From assembly GCF_008831285.2 (NCBI RefSeq), contig NC_045142.1, forward strand, positions 2,609,001 to 2,673,000: 64,000 nucleotides of DNA, given 5' to 3'. This document shows, piece by piece, positions 48,981 to 60,727 of the stretch. Each line of letters starts with the position of its first letter. Position 1 is the first letter of the stretch. The notes beneath the pieces are model-generated. The model was not told the DNA's origin. It did no database searches and saw only the letters and a program-made list of their open reading frames with translations. A program made the position numbers and the translations under genes. This DNA is from Nymphaea colorata. Taxonomy: Eukaryota > Streptophyta > Magnoliopsida > Nymphaeales > Nymphaeaceae.

Positions 48981-50322
48981 ATGGTATTATATCTGTTTCT
49001 TAGAAAAATGAAAAAGTTACACAAATATTGAAGAAAAGATAGTTAAAACATTTAAAAGATATTTCAAGGAGCGTAATATAGCTGGGTGGTGCATAGAAGG
49101 CGCGTCGTCGATTTGATTTTAGTTGGAGTTATTCCCATGGAGCAGCAAATGGTAGGATCACAGTACTCTTTAAAGGATTTACGGTACTCCACCTATGACT
49201 CCGATACATGACAGGGAAGCCTTCGAGCTTCTTTTCTGAACAGTAGGTTGTTACCTTCTACCAAATAGTTGCCATCACTCTGTCGGATAAGGAATAGATT
49301 AATTGCCACCAATTCAATTAAAGTTGTCCAACTCAAGCCAAATTCTAAAATTCTTGTGCAACCTCCTTGATCTGGAATTGTATTAAAAATTGATTAGAAT
49401 TAGCTGCTGGAAAGGAATCTCCAAGCTGTATACGTCGTCCCTAAGCAGATGTAAATTACTCAGTTTAAGAGCGTTTTGGTTAGAGCTATATTGTAGTCTC
49501 ACTTTAGGCAGATATACAACAGAGGAAAAATCTTTTATCTTCTTGGACAGTGAAAGCCTCCCAGATGAGAGCTCCCCTTCCCCTTGTCTCGAGGGTCTAG
49601 TGCATACCGGAGCAATTGGTAGGAGCCAATGTATCATTGACTTGGTGCCACACTTTACTTCACAGGCTGAGAAGTATGACACCCATGAGAATCGAATTGA
49701 TGACATGAAGTCGTTCGTATACTCATCTAAAGTACTTAAAACTGCTCTGTTCTAACAACATGATCCCTTCCATAGAGGAGATCACTCTACTGAGATATGA
49801 ATTAGAGTTGGCATATAAGCAACTCAGAAGGAACCCGAAAGCCGAATATGTGAAGAGTTCCTAATTGGATCTAAATTATTCAGATTAAAGAGATTTTGTT
49901 AGAGCTATATTATTATAGCCTTGCATTAGGTAAGATAAATTTAAAATGTAGGTGCTACCTCTTGCATGAGCCCCAAAAATTATTGGCTTTGTAAGTAAAG
50001 AAGATAATGCAGCTTGCAAAAAGTAAAGAAATAATGAAACTAATAAGCTTTGGATGACGAGGGAAACTACCCAGTATTTGGGAGGTGTTGGAGCTGCCAA
50101 CTCAAGGAGTTCATGCCTACAATGCAACTAGCTAGGCATTTTGACTTCAATAATAAAAGTAGGAATATTTGGATCCACATTATGAGAATTTTTAGTTTAT
50201 TGTACAGCCATGGACATGTCTTATTAGGCAAGTTGTTCTTGCGTGGTGGGCTGAGCCAGAGAGGCTTTTGGACAGACTTTGCTCCGTATTGTAGCCCTGG
50301 CTGGTCACACATGTGGTCGGCT
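48981..50322. other. Intergenic, no gene recognised
   Basis: Several open frames of 80-120 codons on both strands (for example 49390-49755 +) lack any motif I know. 49440-49500 and 49865-49925 are similar (CTAAATTA-TCAG-TTAA...TTAGAGCTATATT-TA), pointing to a local duplication about 425 bases apart. Confidence 0.45.
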
Positions 50323-50346
50323 TATATATATATATATATATATATC

Positions 50347-50390
<44 letters not shown>
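50323..50390. repeat. Compound (TA)n(GA)n microsatellite
   Basis: A TA run of about 48 bases followed by about 20 bases of GA. Confidence 0.95.
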
Positions 50391-52142
50391 TGGTAAGTAC
50401 AAGGTTACCTAGGTAAGAGACAAAACCAGACCTACTACACAGCTTAATCTTATAGATATGATCTTAAGAATAATTGGTGAAAAACATATATTAGGTTAAT
50501 CATTCTTTACCTTAATAATGTTTTTTAAACAATAAAAAATGAACACATCTTATAACATCAAATTTTGATAGTAAATGATCTTGAACTAAAATATGATTTA
50601 TATTAAATTAGTATTTATAAATGCATTAAGAGGTTCACATTTCATTTAAAATACTTTTTTAACAAAAAATTAAAAGGTTTGTTTTTTTTTTAAATATACG
50701 AGTGAGTTAATGTTGTCTCTAATTATCTAAAATCACACAACCATCTAATCAAAGCTGTCCATCTAATTGATGGGAGTCATGGGACTGGTCGAGGCCAAGC
50801 CTACCCACAGACTTTCATGAAAAACTCCTGTAGCTCCAAGTGCATACTGACGAAAGAAAGTCTCCATAGCCTGCCTCGGGGACCATCGACCTTTCTGCCT
50901 CATGCTCCAGTGGTCGCTGCTGCAGAGCCAGAAAGAACAGCAAGCCTCACCATCCTGACCAGTAACAATGGTGGATTCTTCAAGAGCACAAGAAGATCAG
51001 ATCCCACAGAAGAGAAAGAAAGCAGCGTGCAGTTTTCATGGAGAACTAACCATGAAAAGAACAGCGACAATATGCAGCTAAACTCTTTCTTTCCAATAAA
51101 TTAGAAGAATCCAGGAGGATTAATGAGACCATCAACGAGAGACGGATGAAAGAGAACCATTTCTTCTTAATTGATGGCGTCCGTTGGTTGAACAACGAGA
51201 TGGGTGGCAACTTTTGTGCTATTAATGAAGAACAAGTTGTGCAGAAACCAACTGAATTTACCGCTTGCTATTTCCCGAGAGAAACATGAAACACCAAATT
51301 TGAGACAAGGGAATAACTCGAAGAAGGAAGAAGAAAGAGATGAGAAAATAATTGGATCAGCGCCGCCACAACTTCTTATCTATTGAGAAAGTTACAATAA
51401 AACATTGATTACCAAGAACTTTGCCATAACAAAACTTTACGCTTACTCCAGGCGGTGGCCCCTTTAATGGGAGATTGGTGCACGCACCAGGCTCGGGGGA
51501 GGCTGAGGTAAGTATGGGCTGCATGGGCATACAACTAGATTCTAAAACCTTGTTTTTAATGATTGGATCTAATAAATTTAGGTCTAATTATCTTGATTAT
51601 TAGTCCTACGAGACTCAGGTCACTACCTCAAAGGCCAATTAAAAATTTATTACTTATGTATTTAGTACCACATAGACAAAAAGTTTGTGGCTCCACCTAT
51701 GGCACTAAGTATACATCAAAGAAAATAAAAAAAAAACTGAAAATTTTTATAAGGAAATCTCTATTTTAGACTTATTTAACTTTCCCATAACTCTTTTTCA
51801 TCCTAAGGAAGCATTTTAGTCATAACCTAGTTCACCTTACTGGTAAAAAGAATACAAGAGCTTAAATCTTGCCTTTTTATCTCGAAATAACAAAAGACTT
51901 CTTCGTTTACTATATGAGCGTCTGCATTACAATGAAGCAGTGTTTAGGCAAAGTGGGTGTTTATAACATAAAATGGCAAAAAATGTCCTTTTATGGGAAA
52001 AGGGAGAACTTCCATTTAAGGACAACAATGGAAGGAAATATATTTTCGGTTGTCTCTTATGAGCTGAGGGCCGAACACGTGGACACGCATTGCACCATGA
52101 TATAAATATATATATGTCATCAACTTCATATTAACTGGCTCT
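50391..52142. other. Intergenic, no gene recognised
   Basis: The 95-codon frame at 50817-51104 (+) is somewhat gene-like in composition but I recognise nothing in it. The rest is AT-rich. Confidence 0.45.
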
Positions 52143-52345
52143 GAAGGGTGTAGTATAATTAGTCATGCTCATAGGTCATTGGTAGTCAGGTTGTAAGTTC
52201 GATTCTTGTGGGTGCTACTCCTCTAACCAGTAAATAGTGGATGCAGTGTACTTTAGTTGGTGAATTTACTGCTTCCCAACTAAGTCTTGAAACAACCCTA
52301 AACCTCATGGGCAGGCGAAAGAGATGATGGCTTTGACATCTCATC
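52143..52345. repeat. Possible tRNA-derived SINE relic
   Basis: GTTCGATTC (52197-52205) fits the Pol III B box GTTCGANNC. TAGTATAATTAGTCATGCTC about 45 bases earlier is a loose A box. There is no tRNA fold. A second B-box-like ATTCGATTCTC with TAGTTGGTTAGA upstream occurs at 53078-53130. Confidence 0.3.
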
Positions 52346-52985
52346 GAATTGCCAACTCCATATTAACTGATAATTTTTTTAATCTTTTGATTTCTTTAGA
52401 TTGTAATGAAGGAACATCTTTTCATTCTCTTAATTCAAAAACAATTTAAAACGAATCATCTATACGGGCCAAATTGCAATGAACTCTGTGACTCTTTTTT
52501 TTTTACTTTTTATCTACTGAATGGCAGTAGAATCTTCAGGCATGCAACTGTTGCAGTAAAGGTAAAAATAGCAGGCAAATTTTTTAGAAGCCAACTTCTT
52601 GAGCCCAAATCAGAAGCCAGCTTCTGGGTTCGGACCAAACTCTTGTGCTGACAACCAGCAAAGAGGGAAACTCGTGGTAGAACTTGCCGTTTCAGAAACT
52701 CTGAAAAGCTTGCAGTTTTTCATAATTGTTCTTTCTGGCTGAAAAGGACTTGTCCTGCTCTGATTTTATGCGAGTCATTTCGGTTTCTAACACGGTCGAA
52801 AAGTTGCTAATGGCAAAAAGACGAGGCATACTTTTCAGATCATAAACAGAAGGTTGGACATTAGATGACAAATCTCTTTCAAAAGCATGACGGATAAGGT
52901 TGCAAGTGGTCTCCATTATTTTATAGTGATTCGGATCTTATTTTGATCTAATCTGTAACACATTGATTTAGTTCAAAAACTGTTG

Positions 52986-53015
52986 ATCCAATCCAATCCA
53001 ATCCAATCCAATCCA
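52986..53015. repeat. (ATCCA)6 microsatellite
   Basis: Six perfect ATCCA units. Confidence 0.95.
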
Positions 53016-53329
53016 TCAGCAGGGTTGTTCTGAGTCCTTAGTCAGAGATCTCTCATAAAATTTGGAGGGTTTTGGGGTAGTTGGTTAGACCAACCAGCCG
53101 ATAAAAGATCAGTCATCAATTCGATTCTCATATTCATTCGATTCTCATATCCCCTACTTCTCTGAAATGATCTCAATTGATTTAGTTCAAAAACTGTTGA
53201 TCGAATTCCAATTCATCAATCTTTTTCAGGCCCAGGTTCTTCAAATAAGATCCTTTGGAGTCAGTAGAGCAAGAGAATATAGATCCAGATGAGGTCCTTT
53301 GCGGCCATTTCCTTCTAAGTTGTAGGTCG

Positions 53330-53738
53330 GAAGCTGCGATTTTCGTGGTGAGACCAAAATGACAGGATGAGGGTCATACCAAATCAAATGCGAGGCAACA
53401 TTAGATGGGGCCCGCAGAGTCTCGAAACATCCGGGCCCCGCTAGAAAATTACAGAACGAACGAAGGATCGCCCAGCGTCTGCAACTCCCCCGCTTCTTCT
53501 TGTTCGTCTTCTCCAGACTCCTCTACATCTCTCCCTCTCCCTTGTCATGGTTCATTGCCTATGTTTAAATACGCGTTTGAACTGCTTGTTTCTCATCGGA
53601 AACAAGCGTCGGTTGCAATTTGATATCTATCACCATTCACCAATATACAACTCTTGAGAGCATTTTCGTGCCCTTCCTGCAACCCATCGTCTTCTTTACC
53701 TTCTCCTCTCTGAAAGAGCAAGGACCATCTTGCAGCAA
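53330..53738 (+). promoter_or_regulatory. Heat-shock promoter and leader of sHSP copy 1
   Basis: A TATA-like TTTAAATA lies at 53564-53571. A three-unit heat-shock-element-like site, aGAAa-aTTac-aGAAc (53443-53457), has one base off the alternating nGAAn/nTTCn consensus, with two further GAA triplets after it. From about 53330 the region aligns with the upstream regions of the other two copies (shared GATGGGGCC-GCAGAGTCT, CATCCGG, CCCGCTTCTTCTT). The leader has GCTTGTTTC/GAAACAAGC as a 9-bp stem with a 6-base loop (53583-53606). Confidence 0.7.
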
Positions 53739-54209
53739 ATGGCTCTGATTTCCTCCATCTTCGGTCGACGGTCTGATCCCTTCTCCATGGACATATGGGA
53801 TCCCTTCGACGGTTTCTTTGGCAACGCTGTTTCGTCCCCTTCTCTGCGAGCCTTCGCGAGCGAAACCTCCGCACTCGCCAACACTCAGATCGACTGGAAG
53901 GAGACTCCCGACGCCCACGTCTTCAAGGTTGATCTCCCTGGACTGAAGAAGGAGGAGGTGAAGGTGGAGCTCGAAGAAGGGAAGGTGCTCAAGATAAGCG
54001 GAGAGAGAAGCAGAGAGAGTGAGGAGAAGAACGAAAAGTGGCACCGGGTGGAGAGGAGCAGCGGCAAGTTCCTCCGGCGATTCAGGCTGCCGGAGAACGT
54101 GATGGTTGACCAGGTGAAGGCCGCAATGGAGGATGGAGTCCTCACAGTGACTGTGCCCAAAGTACCGGAGCCAAAACCAGAGATCAAATCCATCGAGATC
54201 GCCGGTTGA
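53739..54209 (+). CDS. Class I cytosolic small heat-shock protein, 156 aa (copy 1)
   Basis: An ATP-independent holdase chaperone: it binds unfolding proteins during heat stress as part of large oligomers, in cytosol and nucleus. The ATG at 53739 gives [15 protein letters not shown] and the DPFDGF block usual for plant class I; a reading frame opening nine bases earlier starts only with TTG. The alpha-crystallin domain spans about residues 52-141 ([31 protein letters not shown] to [13 protein letters not shown]). The C-terminal oligomerisation motif IEI is at 152-154. There is no transit or signal peptide and no ER-retention tail, which separates it from the organelle classes. Intronless, about 18 kDa, normal length. 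The 3' UTR (about 54320-54385) is nearly the same as that of the - strand copy. Confidence 0.95.
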   Translation: MALISSIFGRRSDPFSMDIWDPFDGFFGNAVSSPSLRAFASETSALANTQIDWKETPDAHVFKVDLPGLKKEEVKVELEEGKVLKISGERSRESEEKNEKWHRVERSSGKFLRRFRLPENVMVDQVKAAMEDGVLTVTVPKVPEPKPEIKSIEIAG

Positions 54210-57200
54210 TCACTATACGCCATTTGAGTTATCAAGACACAATCTTCTGAGGGATTTGTCCATGTGTTTTCTGTGGTCATAGAAAATGTTGTATAAGTAT
54301 CATAATGTCTGTGTGGTCTTTACCTCATCTGCTGTAAGTTCGTGTTTACTTTTGATGCAATGAAATTGAGTTGGATTTTTCTGTATGAGTTCTCCCTCCT
54401 CTAGCTCGACACAAATTGAGCATTTGCTTTTCAACTTGAATAATTTCAGAAATGTTTTTTAGTTGAATTGTAATTGGCAGACGCCCAAACAATCGCTTTA
54501 ACAGAAGCTATGATGGAATTTCATTTTGATCAGGTCTCTCTTTCTCAACAAGGAGCACAATGTTGGAACTTTGGTTTTAAGATCAACCTTCAGTTGCTTT
54601 AATGATATGACAACAGACATATATATGCAACGACCCATTTGCCGTGATTTCTCGTTTCCTGTTGGTAGTTTCCTCTGGAACTGTTAGATTTGAACTCATA
54701 TCCCAGAAGAACTTCGGTTCACATTTCGCTCTTGTGTCTGTCTTTAATAAGAAATACAAAAATTGGTGTATTTAGATGCTAAAAGCAATCTCATTTCTAC
54801 TAGTTTTTTCACAGATAATGAACTTTGGATTTGCATGAGAAAGATGACCTTCTTGTCGCACTTGGAAGGGATTCTCTTTGATCATTATAGTTCAAGAGTG
54901 TAATTCCCTAGAAAGTTTGACCAAACAATAGCTGCCCAGTATTCAATCTCGTGCTGATTTGTTTGTTGGATTTCACTCTGAGATCCAATATGGGCTTTCT
55001 TCCCTAGCAGGCTGTCATTGCAAAAGTTATATCTCTTAACGTCTGAATATTGATGGGAACTGGATCAAATATTTGCCAGTGGATTTGTTTGTATGAACCA
55101 AATTTGGAGACAGTTTTTCCATGTGCAAGCAGCTCATTGTTCGAGGCTCCAGGTTCTCCACTGCTGTCACTATGACAGCATTTTGTATCTTCTTCCCATC
55201 TTTTATGGTGGCACAAACTTCTATTCTTGCTCATTTTCACGATGGACGTGTCTTTCTGCTTCTTACATTCGTCATAGAAGAATGCATAGAGTTTTCAGGG
55301 AAAAGCCTTTAGGCAGAACTGGTTTAATCTCACTCTTTTTTTCCGCCGTCTCAGCAAATGTACACTCAAGATTCAATCTTGTGATGAACCAAGTGGCATC
55401 ATCTTCCTCCACCTATGGAATGGCTCTAGTAGTGAAGCTTACACCTATATCTGTATGTATGCAGGTGTCAAGCATGCTGTAGCTGACCCATGCAGTGAAC
55501 AGGATCATCAAAGGTCACTGAATAAGTAAGTTGCTTTCATTGCCTTAGTCTCAGAATCAGTAAGTTGGTGGTCCTCGAACTTCAGGAAATATAGTTTTGG
55601 AAAACATTATGTTCTTCCCTGGTAACAACTCACAACTCCACATGCCTTGCCTTTTGATGAGCCCCCTTCACTAATTTTTTTGTTTTTCATTTCACTTGAT
55701 CCCTTTTCGAAAGATAACTTTTAGCATTGACCTACTTATTTTCAGCTAACAACAAAAGAATCCCTCGCTGTTATTTATGCAAGGACTCTCATGTCAACTG
55801 TGATTTGTATTGTCGGATTCTATTCTGTCCTATAATTTGTCTTTTAAGTTTGTTGTTAGTAACCAGCTTACACCTCATTATTTCCACTCAGAGTAGAAGA
55901 AATCAGTGGCTAGCTAACACTTTGTAGTAAAGAGACAAACGCAAGTATATCTATAAAGCAGAGAAGAGTTTCATTCTCTCTATTAAGATCTTTCTGTGTA
56001 CTTTGTAGGCTATACAGGTCTGTTCCTATTTGTACATACTTTTGAGGAAAATTCAGTATTCTTAATGGGAATAACCACAGTTCGTGTCAGCACCGCGATA
56101 GATTTTCACTGACGTTCTTAATGCGTCTGGCTTTTCTGTTGCTATTTATGTGATAAACAAATTTTTTCCATTTTTTTCTTTATCCATCTCGAAAAGTATG
56201 TGTCTATGGTTAACTAGAATATATACAATGTTGAATAACCAGGACTGGTTATGAACTTGAGACATTGATTACTTAAGTTACTGAATTACTATCAAGTGCA
56301 GAAATGCCCATGAAAATTGATCTTTCTTTTAGTTGTTTTTTAGAATATCCATGATTTATTTAAAACACCCATAGGAGCCTACATTTGAACAGATCCGACA
56401 GGACAGATCCTTGCAGGTGAGCTCGTATTCAAATTCAATGCACAATGAGAGAAATGCTTGCTTCTATGCATTCACACGATTGGACCTCTCATTGTCTCTT
56501 TGTCGGTAGAGGGAAAGGGAGCCCGAGATGTGTGTGCCTTTTGTTCAATTTTGGTGGGCGCTGCTCTTCTTCCTCTCTAGAGTGTTTGCAATATGCACAA
56601 TAGCATCAGAACCAATCCATGTATGCAAGATGAACCATATTCACAAGAAACAAATGACAAATTACTTTTCTTTCCAGCCATTTCTTATATTTGATGCACA
56701 ACCATTTCTTACATTTAATGCATTTTTGCTTTGGTTATGACCATCTTAAGAAACACTTTATAGAAGGTGCTTTTCCTTTCATACTCTTAACAGAAATGGC
56801 CTTGCTTTTCTGCAGTCGTCTTCTTGGCCTTATTCTTTTCAATGTTATACTTCCCGAATTCTTTATGAGAAGACGTACGTGCAAGATGCACCTTCTCGTC
56901 CTATAATCTCTCCTGTCCTTTCTCTATCTTTCTCCCTATGGGGCAGAAGCCTGTGATCATGGTAGGAGATATTCTGCCAAGCTTCCTATTCCCATCTCAG
57001 ATGTATGCAAGAAGCCTGTGATCTGTGAATTTTGCCATCATTTCTGATGCGAAATATGAGGTTCTTGTATCGCCTATTTGATAAAAGCTCGGATCGGCCT
57101 TAAGGGTCTGATCCTCATTGGATCGAGATCTGCAAACATAGTAGGAAAGAACTGTAACAAACTGTAATTTGGAAATCTGAGCTACTGATTGGAAAGAACT

Positions 57201-57726
57201 GAACAATTTTGAATATTTACAAATACATTTTCTGAAAACAACCATGAATATTTGTTCCACAGGAGCCTGAGCTCGGCTCGTTTTAACACGAGCTATGGGC
57301 TAAAGCCGGCCTTTTTGTATAGCCTAAATCTGCACATGATTGTCTACTCATAGTCGTGTACAGTGTGAATCAAGCATAACCGTATGAATGAATTTTTAGT
57401 ATCATTGTTCAATCATTTTATCTTATCAATATGCAAGACTCCCCAAAAATATAAAATGTGGGGGGATGGATATTCAATCACAGCTTAGTTAATCAAGTCC
57501 CCAAAAAGAAAGCTCCAACATTGTACTCGATGAGAAATTAAGCGAGGCCTTGACATGAATGTTCAATGACAGCTTAATTGATTTAGTGAGTATTGGGCAG
57601 TTTCCAATCACTATTTATTAAATATTTTTTCTCAGATTATTCAGGCTGATAAGCAAATAAGATAGTAATCCCATAAGAATTAAAAAACATTAGGACATCG
57701 ATTCAGAAAAGAGAAGAACTCATATA
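54210..57726. other. Spacer between sHSP copies
   Basis: About 3.5 kb (with the 3' UTRs of the two convergent genes at its ends) without a recognisable gene. Open frames of 60-130 codons (for example 55093-55482 +, 56997-57260 -) show no known motif. Confidence 0.5.
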
Positions 57727-57910
57727 GAAAAATCCAACTCGATTTCATTGCATCAAAACTAAACACGAAGTTAGAGCAGACGAGGTCGGGATCACACAGA
57801 GATCATACGATATTTATACATCATTTTTTATGATTAGGACTGCGGAATACAAAGGGAGAAATCCCTCAAAAGATTATGTTTTCGATTACATAATTAATGG
57901 CGAATGATGA

Positions 57911-58381
57911 TCAACCGGCGATCTCGATGGACTTGATCTCCGGTTTTGGTTCAGGTGCTTTAGGCACAGTCACTGTAAGGACTCCGTCCTCCATGGCAGC
58001 CTTCACCTGATCAACCATCGCATTCTCCGGCAGCTTGAATCGCCGGAGGAACTTACCGCTGCTCCTCTCCACTCGGTGCCACTTTCCGCTCTTCTCATCA
58101 CTCTCTCTGCTTCTATTCCCGCTTATCTTGAGCACATTTCCTTCTTCGAGCTCCACCGTCACCTCATTCTTCTCGAGTCCAGGGAGGTCGGCCTTGAAGA
58201 CGTGGGCTTCTGGCGTCTCCTTCCAGTCGATCTGAGTGTTGGCGAAAGCGGAGGCGTCGCTTACGAAAGCTCGCAGAGAAGGGGAGGAAACAGAGCTGTG
58301 GAAGATACCATCGAAGGGATCCCAGATTTCCATGGAGAAGGGATTGGATCGTCGACTGAAGATGGATGAAATCAGAGCCAT
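57911..58381 (-). CDS. Class I cytosolic small heat-shock protein, 156 aa (copy 2)
   Basis: It has the same role and architecture as the copy at 53739, which it matches over the full 156 residues with scattered changes: [112 protein letters not shown]. All conserved positions of the alpha-crystallin domain and the IEI tail are kept, so it should be functional. The open frame extends 39 codons upstream, but the homologous start is the ATG at 58381. It is convergent with copy 1 and divergent from the broken copy 3. Similarity to copy 1 continues into the 3' UTR (57727-57790) and the promoter. Confidence 0.95.
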   Translation of the reverse strand: MALISSIFSRRSNPFSMEIWDPFDGIFHSSVSSPSLRAFVSDASAFANTQIDWKETPEAHVFKADLPGLEKNEVTVELEEGNVLKISGNRSRESDEKSGKWHRVERSSGKFLRRFKLPENAMVDQVKAAMEDGVLTVTVPKAPEPKPEIKSIEIAG

Positions 58382-58720
58382 TTCGCTGCAAGATTTTGCT
58401 TGCCCTCTTTCTTGGAGGAGTAAGAAAAGAAGACGATGGCTCCCAAGAATAGGAAAAGCACGTGAATCGTGAAGTGGTGAGAGGTATCGAGTTGCCAAGC
58501 TTGTTTCTGACGAAAAGCGAGAAGCCTAAAGATGTATTTATAGACAGGCAACGTGAGAGAGAAAGAGATGTAGAAGAGTCTTGGAGAGAAGAAGCAGGAA
58601 GGAAGACGAAGAAGAAGCGGGAGAGTTGCAGAAGCGTTGACGATTTTCTGTTCGTCCGGATGTCTCGAGGGCTCTCGAGACTCTCTGGGCCCCACAGCTC
58701 GTTGCCTCGAGCGCGATATG
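58382..58720 (-). promoter_or_regulatory. Promoter and leader of sHSP copy 2
   Basis: On the - strand a clear TATAAATA box lies at 58542-58535. Upstream are CTCGAGACATCCGGACGAACAG and CTCCCGCTTCTTCTTCG, aligned with the copy 1 promoter (53420-53515). The alternating heat-shock element seen in copy 1 is not preserved as a clean match here: the GAACAGAAAATC stretch keeps two GAA units. Confidence 0.65.
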
Positions 58721-59257
58721 ACTATGATGCTGTCATATTGATTGAAATAACCAAAATTGAACCTTCTGACTTGTAAGAGAAACATAATCTTTTGGATTTT
58801 TTTTTTTCATTATGTTTATGGTTCATGCTCAGACCTATAGATCCGTTTTTTACCTTATATAGGAGCATTTAAGCGTCATTTGTAATCAGTTTTTAAGTCA
58901 ATAAGAACTCTAATGGCTATTTTGCATTATCTCTCCAGTTTCTGTTCTCTTTTACATCTCTTTTCGTCTATTCTTTCATTAGTTAGATATTGATTGTGGA
59001 TTGGAAGAGAAATCCTCTTTTTCCACTGCATGAATTAGCCAAACCACTAGTTTTCATATTGCTTCACATAACTTTTTTAGTCATCACATTATCATAATGA
59101 AGCTCTTGATGGTCATGTATGTCTGCCACAGTCTTTATCTTTGCTTCTTTCGAAAAGTCTGGCTCTTTCCTGAAACTTTACAAACAAGTTCCATAAGTTT
59201 CATTTAACTGGATGTGATGTGCTGTATCCATTTCATACTAAGAGGTGGGACTGAAGG

Positions 59258-59598
59258 TGCAGATCTTGTGAAACCAATATGACAGGATAAGGCCATATCA
59301 AATTTGGAGCCGACACGAGATGGGGCCGCAGAGTCTTCAGAGACTCATCCGGACCTGCTTGTACAGAAGGACAGAAAACCGTCACTGCTTCTCCAACTCT
59401 CCCGCTTCTTCTTCTTCCTACTTCCTTTCTTCTTCTTCTTAGCCAGACTCATCTGACTTCTTGCTTCCTATCAGAAACAAGCTTCACAACTCGATATCTC
59501 TCACCACTATACAACTCTCGAGCTTTTCCTGCCATTCCTGCTACCCATCCTCTTCTTTCCTTTCTCTTTTCAAAAAGAACAAATACCATCTTGCAACA
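59258..59598 (+). promoter_or_regulatory. Upstream region of the sHSP pseudogene
   Basis: It aligns with 53330-53738: ATGACAGGAT, CACGAGATGGGGCCGCAGAGTC, CATCCGGAC, CTCCCGCTTCTTCTT, AGCCAGACTCATCTGAC and CAGAAACAAGC. No clear TATA box remains. Confidence 0.6.
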
Positions 59599-60042
59599 AT
59601 GGTTCTGATTTCATCCATCTTTGGTCCACAGTACGATCCCTTCTCCATGGCAATCCTGGATCCCTTCGATGGTTTCTTCCGTAACTCTGTTTCCTTCCCA
59701 CCTCTGCTAACTTTCGCGAGCGAAGCCTCTGCATTCGCCAACATTCGGATCGACTAGAAGGAGACGCCTGTAGCCCACGTCTTCAAGGCCAACCTCTCTG
59801 GACTCAAGGAGGAGGAGGTCAAGGTGGAGCTCGAAAAAGGGAAGGTTCTCAAGGTAAGCGGGGAGAGAAGCAGAGAGAGAGAGCGAGGAGAAGCAGCGGC
59901 AAGTTCCTTCCGCGTTTCATGCTGCCGGAGAATATGATGGTTGATCTGGTGAAGGTCGCCATGGAGGACGGAGTCCTCACAGTGACTGCCTAAAGCTCCG
60001 CAGCCAGAACCAGAGATCAGGTCCCTCGAGATCACTAGTTGA
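59599..60042 (+). pseudogene. Broken class I small heat-shock gene (copy 3)
   Basis: ATG at 59599 opens [33 protein letters not shown], clearly the same gene, but codon 53, Trp (TGG) in both intact copies, is TAG (59755-59757), ending the frame just as the alpha-crystallin domain begins. Downstream the sequence still matches ([40 protein letters not shown]). Then a deletion removes the region matching KNEKWHRVE and shifts the frame (about 59880), and further small changes break GVLTVTVPK. The homologous end is TGA at 60040-60042. A transcript could still be made, but only a 52-residue N-terminal peptide would be read. Confidence 0.9.
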
Positions 60043-60727
60043 TTTTCACCATTTATATAGTCTGCATACCACTGTAGAAAAATTCTCCTTTGTTTGGAGC
60101 TGTTGTAAACCTACGTGGTATACCATAATGTGGGTGTGCTGAGTACTTTGCCTTTCATGATCTGTTCTCTGCTATAAATTGGTGCTCAATTTTGATAATG
60201 TGGAATTCTGTCGATTAACCTTGTCTTGAATTTTCTTTATCTAGCAACAAGATTTATTTCAAATAAAGTGTTTTATTCGAAGCATTCCTACACTGTTCCT
60301 GATCAATTTACCAACATCTTGCATCTTTGATCTGTCCAAGGTCACTAGTAAATAAATGTTTCACAGTATGTCTACCATGGTTTTCCAAGTTAACAACTTC
60401 CGAGTGCTGAAGCAGCCACTTGGGCTTACTCATTTTCTTCAGATTCAGTTAGAAAGTTGGAGTATCGTGAGAAGCTAGACATATTTTACACAATTTCAGG
60501 GTTTCTTAATTATATTCAAAACCACTTGGGTATGGTAATCGATGCCTTCTAGATGCTTGATGATCGCATTTGGACTTTGCACAATAAATTGATGACGTAA
60601 AACACAGAAAGTTTCCTTCTTTTCCCAACTTTTTGAGATACAAAACATCTCTACAAATACAATTGGTATTTGCAATTCACAAAATATTACATCTATTTAC
60701 AAGTTTTTGTTACTCTCCTAAGTCTCC
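60043..60727. other. Spacer between sHSP pseudogene and DUF620 exon
   Basis: AT-rich. It includes the old 3' flank of the pseudogene (a diverged TTTTGATAATGTGGAATTC at about 60193) and the probable 3' UTR of the DUF620 gene. No other gene seen. Confidence 0.5.

Noticed and set aside
52143-52345. tRNA gene
   Set aside because: Only a B-box-like GTTCGATTC is present. No acceptor stem or cloverleaf can be drawn, so it is listed only as a weak SINE relic.
52986-53015. Short repeats as a CRISPR array
   Set aside because: These are contiguous ATCCA units without spacers, and the genome is a plant's.
58382-58498. 39-codon N-terminal extension of sHSP copy 2
   Set aside because: It is absent from copy 1 and from the family, and overlaps the leader; homology starts at the ATG at 58381.
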